Shown here one piece after another: positions 11,772-20,989 of a stretch of 64,000 nt of DNA. Numbering within the stretch: position 1 is the first letter of the stretch; the number at the start of each line of letters is the position of its first letter. The DNA is from Drechslerella dactyloides (taxonomy: Eukaryota > Ascomycota > Orbiliomycetes > Orbiliales > Orbiliaceae): positions 1,488,001 through 1,552,000 of the forward strand of contig JAGTWJ010000006.1 in assembly GCA_020064725.1 (NCBI GenBank). Direction: 5' to 3'. Under the pieces are notes generated by a model that was not told the DNA's origin, made no database searches, and was given only the letters and a program-made list of their open reading frames with translations. The position numbers were made by a program, and so were the translations under genes.

Positions 11772-12432
11772 AAATTTAAACGGCTACCTTCTAGCCTTTT
11801 AAAGGTCTCCATGTCGCGTACTGGGAACATTATTCGCGTTCGACTCATATGATCATATGAGCCATTGAATCAGGCCTGCCAATACGAACAAAGACAGAAT
11901 GGGGATGACTAATATTCGAAATGAGACGGGCCTAACAGAAACGAAACTCATATGTAACACGGAGCGATAGCTCGCGCTCAAGAGTCTGCACGTTCAGTAC
12001 TTGTCTCGCAAGCCAGACGTCTTCCTTTGGCTGCGAAGCAATACCTCATTAAATGATTTTAGTCTGCACGCTTTCATGTTGCATATGGCGGTATAACCTG
12101 AGTTTCTGTGAATTTCGGGCACCAGAAACAGACTCAATTAGGCGCTGGCTAATATTTGGTAAGATGCCAGATGTGAGGCGATGCATCGATGAAGAGGGTT
12201 GCAATAATTGAATCTAGCTTCAAGACTATGAAGCATCGCAAAATTGAGTTAGCTATCTCAATTAGGCGGCCCTAGGTATCATACCTAAAGCCGCCGCGGG
12301 AGAGCCATTTCGTTGTCTTCCGTTGGGCGGATTTTGAATGTCTTATTCATGTTGAAACTAACAAAAAACGATGCCAACGGTCAATGTTCTATGAACAATA
12401 TTTACAGTAATTATGGCGTGGCCAAGATGCCA
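11772..12432. other. Intergenic, AT-rich
   Basis: Upstream of the F-box gene and downstream of SRP68. No frame longer than 60 codons makes sense and I see nothing else in it. Confidence 0.45.
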
Positions 12433-14409
12433 TTACCGTCCCCAGCCGAACCACCCTCTCTTCGGCGCTGGCTCCTCTTTTCGCGCGTTATCAACCTCCA
12501 TTGGGGTCGTTGCCTCAGGTGCACGAGTGATAGGGGCAGCTTCCTTCTCGAGTCCTGGATATTCTATGAAATTCCAAGCGATATCGAAGAAGATAGGTTT
12601 GACAGGCACTGCATTCACCTTGGGGGGGAAAGCAATGAGATTCGTAAAATCAAGACCAGCTTCCGGATAAGCCCCAAGGTTCTCAATAAGAGGTCTCTTG
12701 AAAGCCATCTTTTGAGCCAGTGCGGCCGATTGCTCTGTCAGGCGGTCCATTTCAGCAAGGGCATGATATCGTTGGACATTTGCTTTCAATTCTGTAGCAA
12801 GGAGAGTGAGTTTCGCAACCGGAACCGAGAAAGGGTCGTTGGGATCTGCCTGGAGTTGTGAGGATAGAGAGACAGCACTAGCTATACTCTCGGATGCGCG
12901 ATGGTAGAGCGCAAGGGCATTGAGACGGTTGCCAATATTCGCGTGGGAAGCGGCAATTGCAGAGCACCTAAGCACCTCAGTTAGAGACTCGAGACAAAAA
13001 TCAGGGTTTAAACAACTACTAACTTTAACGCGAGATAGTATTGTCGTTTCAGTTCCAGTTCATTCCCGAATTCTTCGTCCGCCGCAACCCCCGGAAGCTC
13101 GGTTGCTTGATCCAAATCCTAGATATCGTTAGTGTAACACTGAAATTAAGGGCTATAACCAGAGACGAACCTGTAAAATGGCATCCCATAGCGCTACCTC
13201 TTCCTTGAAGCCAGCGGTAGCTCCAGCTCCCTCTTTTTCTTTCTTATCGTCCCAGACTCCAGTGGCCATGATGGAATTTCTTCTGATCCTCCACGAAATA
13301 AGATTGTAGTTGACATAAGTATAAATAATCTGGAGAGTCTGAATCCTCTCGTCACCCGCGCTAGAGCCTTCGTTCAATGCATCGTCGATCGTCTTCTTGA
13401 TGACATCCGTGGTATCTTGCCAGGCCGCCAAGATCTCATCAAAATGATCCGCACGGGTCCTCCCGGAGTCTGTCGCATGCTCATTCAGATAGGATTCTAG
13501 ATTCTTTTCGGCGTTGACCACGCTTCCAAGCGCAATCGCCACATCTGCATCTTCTACGGGTGCAGTGCGAGTCCTCCAAGTTATCGAGCGGATGGCTGTA
13601 GGCTTTGTAGAGGACCCGGTTGTCACCTGTGCCTCTTCGGGCTCTTCAAGGACACTGGCATCCAGCTCCCTGATAGCACCAAGCAGCTTTTCGTCATCTT
13701 GAGGGAAATGTTGGCGGCTCGTGGTATCAATATCTTGATTCCGAGGAAGGCGAAGTTGATAAGAGCTATAGCGTACACTTGGATCGATATTACTGGACAG
13801 AATATCCTTGAATGTGTCTCCTCTGGCAACATTCGATAGAGCAAGGTAGATGATCTTAGCCGTAGATAGATGCTTGAGAGCCTTCTCCCACTGCTTCTTC
13901 TCGAAGGCTACTGCTCCAGCAATGGAGTCCGCATAAGCTCGTGCTTCAAGAACATCGTTCTGGGTAGCTGTGCTTTCTGGATCTTGTAATAGTAACAACA
14001 GTTGTGAGGCGTATCTGTATGCTTTGTTGAAGCGGGTAATGATATGACTGCGCGTCGGTCCAGAGAGACCAGATGCACCAGAGTCAGACTTCATGTACAT
14101 TGCGAATGCCCATGCCCTCTCAGCGGAGTATACGAGAAGGTGTGCGTATCTAAATAGCTCGGCGTCAGTGCTTTCTCCAGTTTACACAACAGACATTCTA
14201 CTTGGTTTCACAAACTTGGAGTTATCAGCAATGTCCTGCGTAGTCACTGCAGACTTCGCTACATATTTCCTCGAGCGACTGGTGGACTTCCCGTAAAGGT
14301 TCCGCCGAAGCTTCGAGATCCGGCGTGAGCAGAGAGCCCGATAAGCATTGTAGTCGCCCAGTAGCAGGGGATCCGATCGTAATTTGAGCACCGTCGATGT
14401 GATTTCCAT
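12433..14409 (-). CDS. SRP68: Signal recognition particle subunit SRP68
   Basis: Four exons, complement(join(12433..12967,13024..13118,13171..14157,14212..14409)), give 604 residues in frame, close to the family length. The N-terminal RNA-binding region shows the hallmark GDYNAYRALCSRRISKLRR and the helix LLVYSAERAWAFAMYMK. The middle is helical (TPR-like). The C-terminus carries PIFFDIAWNFIEYPG, which is typical of the SRP72-binding part, and ends GWFGWGR. SRP68 binds 7SL RNA with SRP72 and takes part in co-translational targeting to the ER. The first intron is short (54 bp); I chose its junction (NSKF|LFRYAHLL) from the conserved context and a CACTGAC branch site, so a few residues there are uncertain. 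It is divergent from the PPR gene. Confidence 0.93.
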
Positions 14410-15056
14410 TTTGAGCGAGATGACCAGCTAAGGAGACCGTTTCGATAAAAGCGACTGACAAAAATCACGTTCTGTGGTGATGTCAGTGATTTTGTGAGAT
14501 GTTCGTCCGAGGGTACGTTGGTTTTCTGTGGCAGAAGCTTGGGAGTCGGAGGTTGTGGGGCTTTGTGGCGGTGTGGCGGTGGTTCGGCAAAATCTCGAAA
14601 GTGGCGTGCCTCGCATGAAAAAAACCCACCGCGAACCACCCCACCGCGATACTCGCGCCGCTCTTAGCACCTGGTAGAGGACGACATATTCTTCGACTAT
14701 TTGGCAGCCGAGACCCCAGTTGACAAAAGTTCCAATGGACAGGCGTTTATAGACGTTCTTTCCGTTAGTTTGCTCTCCGAACGGGGCTCCGGCGCGTCTT
14801 CGGGTCAGTGCGAATTGTCAATGCGTGGGCTCCTCGGATACTATTGGCTACACACCTCATCGTCACCCATATCGACAGAGGAATATGACTTCAGGTAGGA
14901 AATCTGCATTGGCGCACACACAAGCTGTATTCACCCAACCTGACAATCGTTGGGGTGCCACTTATCATCCAATTGCTAAATCATTCTCTCACCAGTTAGT
15001 CCCAAACGAATTGGTCGAAAAGGTCCCCAGAAGCGTCACGGCAAGACGAAGGACTG
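14410..15056. promoter_or_regulatory. Divergent promoter region SRP68 / PPR gene
   Basis: This 647-bp spacer separates two divergent start codons and should contain both promoters. No TATA box is obvious. The part next to SRP68 (14510-14640) is rich in GTGGC/GGTGG repeats. Confidence 0.45.
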
Positions 15057-18000
15057 TTGAGACGGGGCATGCTCGAACGCATAGCAACCCGCCTAAACCG
15101 TCGCGGCTTTGTCCTCTCCAATCTTAGAACAGTAGCCTCGCCGTCCAGTCGGAAGCTCCATTCAACTTTCTGGGTCCACAATGGGGAAACGCTATTACTG
15201 GGACAGTGCCCGGACGGTCACGATGAAGGCGACAGCTTCCATACCGCCATTGTTCATAGTTTTAGGTCAATGGCATCCATCATATGCGAGCAGATTGACT
15301 GCCTACACAAACTTACAAAACCTCGGGCCAACTCCCCAAATCGACACACCCCAGAAGCATACTCAATATCGGGGCTTGGGCTCGACTTTCTCTATCCGCC
15401 GAATGCGCTCGCCCTCCTACAGCGTCTCTCCGTTAAGCAGCAGCCGCGAAAACTCTACGGAAGAACCGCTCCGACTCTTCCTCGGTCATATAGCTCTTTT
15501 ATAGGGGATTCTTCCAAGGGGCTCCGTGAAGCTAGATCTAGAGCTGGGATCCCGGACGATGACGAATACGAGTACGCTCGAGCAGTTATGGATCAAGGGC
15601 TGGTGTATAGGCGGAGGAAAGGCACATACGGCAAGTGGGAACCGCCTAAGGGTGATTCAAAGACTCTTCAAACCAGCAATCCGCGAGCCTTCGACTTCTC
15701 AGAAGAATCGTTTGATCGGGCATGGGACTGGTATTATAGAATACCGGGGGCGCCAATGATGCCCATGATGGGACTCGAATCTAATGCGAGGAGGAGAAGA
15801 TTCCTGTTCGGATATCTTACACACAGCAACAGGCCAGCCGATACCGATCGTACAATCGAACTACTGGAGTCGCTGGACCCCGTTGAATTTCGGATCGTGG
15901 ACTACCGGTATTATGTTAGAGCTTGCCTCTCGAAAGATCGGGTTCAGCCTGCTTTTGCGGTACTTTCTCGACTAGTGGAGACGAGTATAGGCAACGATTA
16001 TGCGGGATTCGAAGAATTCTTTGCGTATTGCATCCAAAGGGGCATTTGGGATTACCCACTACGTTGCTGGGAAATGCTCCAGGCGGATCGAGTTGGAGAG
16101 TGGAATTCCGGTCCGCGCATTGATAGGATTCGACCGGAGTTCATTGTCAAGAAAGTCGACGACTTCACGAGCAGATACATTGCTTGGGTCTCAAAGCTAC
16201 TATGTAAAGACTCCGCGGCTCGCGACTTTGCTACTTGGTTGTATCAGGGCGCACGCACGTATTCCAGTGAGGAGCAATCCAAACTTGATCGCCAGCAGAT
16301 GAATGCCATTGTGGAGGTTCTTGAGAAACAGCGCTGGTACTCTCCACAGCTGGCCGATCTCCAATCCAGCATACTTATGAGCGCTTGGGAGAAACGCCAC
16401 GACCATGTTATTCAGCAGTATCTCGACTATCGAGAACACAAAGACGCCAACCCCCCCTCAATGCTGCTATACCAAGTCCTGCTTGCCACAATTGAGACTA
16501 GTGACTTCCAGGCAATGCAAAATGTGTTCGATGACTGGTTCAAGTTTTTCAAGCACCCAAATTCCCGCGCATACAAAGCTTTACTCAGGACTTTTTCGAG
16601 ACGAGGGGACGCATCCATCTGCGAAGAGCTATTCGAACAGCACGCCGCACGCTTTAACGTTGACGGAGATGACTATGAGTCGATAATAAGAGTGTACGTG
16701 CAGCGAGGGGAGATGGCTACTGCAGTCGAGAAGCTTGACAGTATGAGCCTCTACAACTTGGAGCCGACTGTCAGATGCTACAGCACGTTAATCAAGGGTT
16801 TCTCATGGGCCGGGGATATGGACAGCGCATTGGAGTATCTTCAGGTTCTTCTGGATAAAGGTTTCGTGCCTCTGCGGCAGACGTACGGCTCGCTTATGTA
16901 CGTTTGCGCCCTCCGTGGGGATTTCGAAAACGTCGAACGAATCTTTCGAGCCGCTTGCACGAAGTTCAAGCCGACTCCTGGCATGTGGAACTTGATTATA
17001 TGGGCCCATGTGAATGGTGGAGCTCGGTCATTGGCTTGGAAGATCATCAATTTTGTTTACCAGCAGGGAATGGGCTTTCCGTTGACGCACATGTATAACA
17101 TGCTCATGAGCGCACACGCAAACAGGAACGATCTCAAAATCGTCAACAAGATCTTTAAAGAGATGGAAGAAAGAGAAGTCCCATTCGACTTTTTCAGCTA
17201 CTCCATCATGATGCGTGCTCTTGTGCAGACACAGCGCAAGCAGGACATTCGCAAAGCGCGACAAATGTTAGATATGTTGCAATCACAAAACATCGAGGCT
17301 AACAACGTCCCCTACTTCACCCTCATGCAAGGATATCTCCGCCAACGGAAATACTCGGATGTTTTCGGAATATACAAAACGATGCTAGAGCATAAGATCA
17401 GTCCGAATTTCGGTGTGCAGTCTTTGCTTCTTCTCGCATCCATATTCGAAGCGCAGGAGCTGGCGAAGTTTACCGGCAACGTCGATTTGAGTAACGCAGA
17501 AGAGATATCGCGAATCGCGATCAAGAATTTTTCGGGATACGATCCTACAAGCTTTGAACCGAACAAGGCAGCCATTCCTCCAAACATTTTCACACCACTC
17601 ATCTCCGCGTATATCTACAAGGAAGACTACGATGCCGTCCGCAGGACATATCAACGATACCTTGACGCCTCTAGCGAATCAGGCGCCAATGCCAACAAAC
17701 CGGGGATGAACATGCTGCTGAAGCTTCTTCATTCATCCATGCGGGAGCGAAACTGGAGTTCCCTCCGTGAGATATGGAAGATAATGTTTGAAGAGGCCCA
17801 ACAAGCTGGACGGCCTCTTACCCAGCTCAGCACGAACAGGAATGTTGTTACGGTCATGAAGAGGGTCATGTGTCCCGGCTTCGACATCATGCTGAAGGCC
17901 GCGATTGATAGCGTCGAGCTGCTTGAGAATGGCGTTGACGGTATCACAGTCCAGGAAATTGCAGGCATGATGCAAGCGATGATATCTTGGGGGTTCGATC

Positions 18001-18509
18001 TCGATGGAGGCAACTGGAACTCTTTGATCGTCTTATTGGCCAAGTCTGGAGATCTCGAGCAAGCCTTCAGTCTCTCTGAAAGTCAACTAGTGCGAGAGGA
18101 GATCAATCCATATCATATTGGGGATCAAAGGAGGTTCGGTTGGGTCGGTTGGCCGAAGCATGCGCAACATCCTCACATGCAGACCTTGGAGGTACTGGCG
18201 GGTCAATTGAATGGACTGATTCAAAAAACACTAACAGAGGACGAGGACGATGAAAAGATCGTGAAATCTAGAGAACTAATCAGAAGGTTGAAGGGATATC
18301 AGGTTACATGGCGATTGAGCAACATCAAGGAGTTTGAGGACTCAACACGGATGCAAAATGAGGTGGTGCACCGCAAACTTATTCACTTCAGAGATATCTT
18401 GAAGATGAGAAAGCCGAGGTCTCTGGTCTCACATGAGTACAACGTGGAACCTTCTGAGGTACCGGCGGATAAAGGGCTTGGTGAATTTCACGTGGAAGAG
18501 CCTTTCTAG
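15057..18509 (+). CDS. Mitochondrial pentatricopeptide repeat (PPR) protein
   Basis: One intronless frame of 1150 residues. The first 40 residues are Arg-rich and free of acidic residues (MLERIATRLNRRGFVLSNL), a likely mitochondrial presequence. The second Met, four residues in, may be the start. From about residue 430 to 800 there is a series of 35-residue PPR units, for example NSRAYKALLRTFSRRGDASI, TVRCYSTLIKGFSWAGDMD, LRQTYGSLMYVCALRGDFE, THMYNMLMSAHANRNDLKI and FFSYSIMMRALVQTQRK. It resembles the fungal Cya5/RPM2-type PPR proteins that stabilise or activate translation of particular mitochondrial mRNAs. The RNA target cannot be read from sequence. A 1150-codon intronless gene stands out among the intron-rich neighbours. 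Confidence 0.9.
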   Translation: MRRGMLERIATRLNRRGFVLSNLRTVASPSSRKLHSTFWVHNGETLLLGQCPDGHDEGDSFHTAIVHSFRSMASIICEQIDCLHKLTKPRANSPNRHTPEAYSISGLGLDFLYPPNALALLQRLSVKQQPRKLYGRTAPTLPRSYSSFIGDSSKGLREARSRAGIPDDDEYEYARAVMDQGLVYRRRKGTYGKWEPPKGDSKTLQTSNPRAFDFSEESFDRAWDWYYRIPGAPMMPMMGLESNARRRRFLFGYLTHSNRPADTDRTIELLESLDPVEFRIVDYRYYVRACLSKDRVQPAFAVLSRLVETSIGNDYAGFEEFFAYCIQRGIWDYPLRCWEMLQADRVGEWNSGPRIDRIRPEFIVKKVDDFTSRYIAWVSKLLCKDSAARDFATWLYQGARTYSSEEQSKLDRQQMNAIVEVLEKQRWYSPQLADLQSSILMSAWEKRHDHVIQQYLDYREHKDANPPSMLLYQVLLATIETSDFQAMQNVFDDWFKFFKHPNSRAYKALLRTFSRRGDASICEELFEQHAARFNVDGDDYESIIRVYVQRGEMATAVEKLDSMSLYNLEPTVRCYSTLIKGFSWAGDMDSALEYLQVLLDKGFVPLRQTYGSLMYVCALRGDFENVERIFRAACTKFKPTPGMWNLIIWAHVNGGARSLAWKIINFVYQQGMGFPLTHMYNMLMSAHANRNDLKIVNKIFKEMEEREVPFDFFSYSIMMRALVQTQRKQDIRKARQMLDMLQSQNIEANNVPYFTLMQGYLRQRKYSDVFGIYKTMLEHKISPNFGVQSLLLLASIFEAQELAKFTGNVDLSNAEEISRIAIKNFSGYDPTSFEPNKAAIPPNIFTPLISAYIYKEDYDAVRRTYQRYLDASSESGANANKPGMNMLLKLLHSSMRERNWSSLREIWKIMFEEAQQAGRPLTQLSTNRNVVTVMKRVMCPGFDIMLKAAIDSVELLENGVDGITVQEIAGMMQAMISWGFDLDGGNWNSLIVLLAKSGDLEQAFSLSESQLVREEINPYHIGDQRRFGWVGWPKHAQHPHMQTLEVLAGQLNGLIQKTLTEDEDDEKIVKSRELIRRLKGYQVTWRLSNIKEFEDSTRMQNEVVHRKLIHFRDILKMRKPRSLVSHEYNVEPSEVPADKGLGEFHVEEPF

Positions 18510-20989
18510 GGCTTCTTGGGAAGGGTTCGGTTATACTGTACATATTCTGAAGAAACGTATATATTTGCTGATTTCAAGATAGATGATAGCTGTGTATATA
18601 ATGAATACCATGGTAGCAACTTTCATTAAGATACACCTACTTGTGAGTGACCCGCGCGTACCTATAGGGCCAAATCTCACATTCTTTTGTATCGCGGTGC
18701 TATGTTCCACGAGACAATGACGGTGGTCGTCGCCAGTTAAATATCATCGGGCTATGCGATGTTTCCGAGTTGCTGTTTGATATCAAAGACTGCTCGCTTT
18801 CCCGACTACGCATGTGGCTGCCGCACTTACTTCTGATCTAACTAGACTTGACGAGATGCCTGTCAATTAAAGGTGCCGACGTCGTAGAGGATTGGAAATC
18901 TTAGAGCGAGTTCCCCATGATGGACAATGGATATAGATGTCTTCTTAGATATTGGGATCGCAGGTGACAAGCTGCGGGCAGTTGTTAACACATACTACTA
19001 TATTAGGCAATGTATTTGGTCATGTCTACCAAGCCCACCTACGCTACTGGTTATTCTTTGGGTTTTCGAAAAGGGCTCTGCCCCATGAGTTCAGGAGATC
19101 AGTATCGATCAACCGATAAAATTTTCTATATACTATCAAGTACTTAGTTTGACAAATATTTATTGTATATTGCGATATCGATAGATCAGGATAGATCCGA
19201 CTTTATTTTGATATTAACCATATACGAGAATATTAAGCTCCATATGACTGATATATTATAAATGATTTTGCGGGCTTGCGATTTAATGTCTACTTTCGAT
19301 ATGTATTCGCTCTCACTACTTAAGTAGATATGGGTGCGGCATCTCTATGCTTGGAATTTGCCCCCCAGGTTGTGTATTTGTATTTTCAAGCTGGAATTTA
19401 CACGAGTTTCTACTTAAATAAATCCTATGCGGTACGAATACTTGTTTATCGAATTCACGAAACTTAATAGCAAAAAGCCAATTAAGAAACAAGGCAAGTA
19501 AATTTACGTAAACACCGCGCTATACAGCTACGCCTTTCGCACACGAATTCGACACTATGTGACCTGGCGCAATACAGTAAACCCATTTGGGGTTGAGAAC
19601 TGCATGTTATCACGGGCTTGATATACATCTATATTTACTTAGATATGATAAGCATAAATCAGGAGATCTATAGCTCCCTTTACGTATACTTATTATATAA
19701 GTAGAATCAAAGACGCGACGTAAATATTCACCCGAAATATCCGTGTTCCTACTGTAATTTCATGAACCCATAAGTACATACTAAAGCACCCGGCTTCCTT
19801 TCTTATCTAGGAATAGATAACTTCTCTGAAGCTTGTAAATGTGTAATTTTTTTTAAAGCCAAAAAATTGAAATATAGAACAGCTTCGGCATCCCCGCACC
19901 TGAGATCAGGCCATATGCCATGCGCATGCATATGTGCATATGTGCATGAAAACGTCGGAAACTGGGATCTAATTCCCGATCGCTGTCCGTCAGCCCTAAA
20001 TGGAAAAGCTCCGGTTGCTCTCGGCCAACCTCAGCCCGCCTCGCACATCGGGATGCATGGGTTTGAGCAATTGCATGGTTTAACTGCAGCTCATACCCCC
20101 GTTTCTAACGTTAGGCACGCAAACACAAACCGAACCCCACCAATGGGCGTGCACCTATTGACACTTCCTCAAGTTCTCAGGCTCAATTGAATTCCTCTAG
20201 GCTCTGAAGGCCGCACACTTTTTGTTCGAATTCGGGACTTTGCTTTGACGAACCCGTCGCCATTGATTGGCTAGCAAGCATGCGATTCGAAATGCGGCAA
20301 CGGAACATTGAGCATTGCTCGCGTGCCGTTCCATATCGAACGCAGGAGTATTGGACGCACGCCTTACAACCCGCATGACAGAACGGCCGCTCCGGGTCGA
20401 CTCCTTGACGTCAGAGCTGCCGGAGTATCCCTCAGGCGACATCCGTGGCGCTAGATCCGAGTTGTGATCAGTTTGGGAAAGTGTAACTGGTAGAATGCTG
20501 GCCGAGAGCTGTGTCTTCCGAGCTATAATGCTAGGGTACGTTTTGAAAGCCGCGATAAGACGGCAAGAGCATCATTTTGACTGCTGTTAATGCTTCTGCA
20601 GACAGGGGCCGCTGCAGTCGATACGTCGATCAGCCACTAATTTCGCGAGCGGGGTAATCTACTAGTCTCGGGGATAGTTGCAATGCTGATGAGCTACTTA
20701 TGCCTAGCCGAGCAGACGGCTTGTGCGGCTGGCAAACGAAGCTAGGTCGGCATAAGTTAGTTAAGGCTGATCGTCCTGCTGGACGCGTCAAAGCAAGTTC
20801 AATTGCGACTGCGATTCTCGAGATGCCCATGAAGTGGGCTGGGCAGCTATAAAGCAGCGTAGGAGCACTTTCGAGCTTAGAGGAGTCTCAATCTCGGATT
20901 CTATTGATACTCCAAAACTTCGTATTCTAAGTTCCAGCGATTCGTCTATCAATTGGCCATTTGTTGGGTCGCGGGTGCTACAGCCGAGC
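18510..20989. other. AT-rich gene-free stretch upstream of the Ppo gene
   Basis: No convincing gene in 2.5 kb. From about 18530 to 19860 the sequence is strongly AT-rich, with many TATA/ATATCGATA runs and stops in all frames. From 19860 to 20980 it is GC-balanced with only short frames; this part probably holds the promoter and leader of the Ppo gene. A 30-nt strictly alternating pyrimidine-purine run lies at 19919-19948. No transposase, rRNA or telomere-like repeat is visible. Confidence 0.5.
19919..19948. repeat. 30-nt alternating pyrimidine-purine tract (CATG/TGCA rich)
   Basis: Every base from 19919 to 19948 alternates pyrimidine and purine, made of CATG, GCGC, TGCATA and TGTGCA units. 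Such tracts can adopt Z-DNA and contain small palindromes (GCATGC, ATGCAT, TGCATA). It sits about 1 kb upstream of the Ppo start codon. Any function is unknown. Confidence 0.6.
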
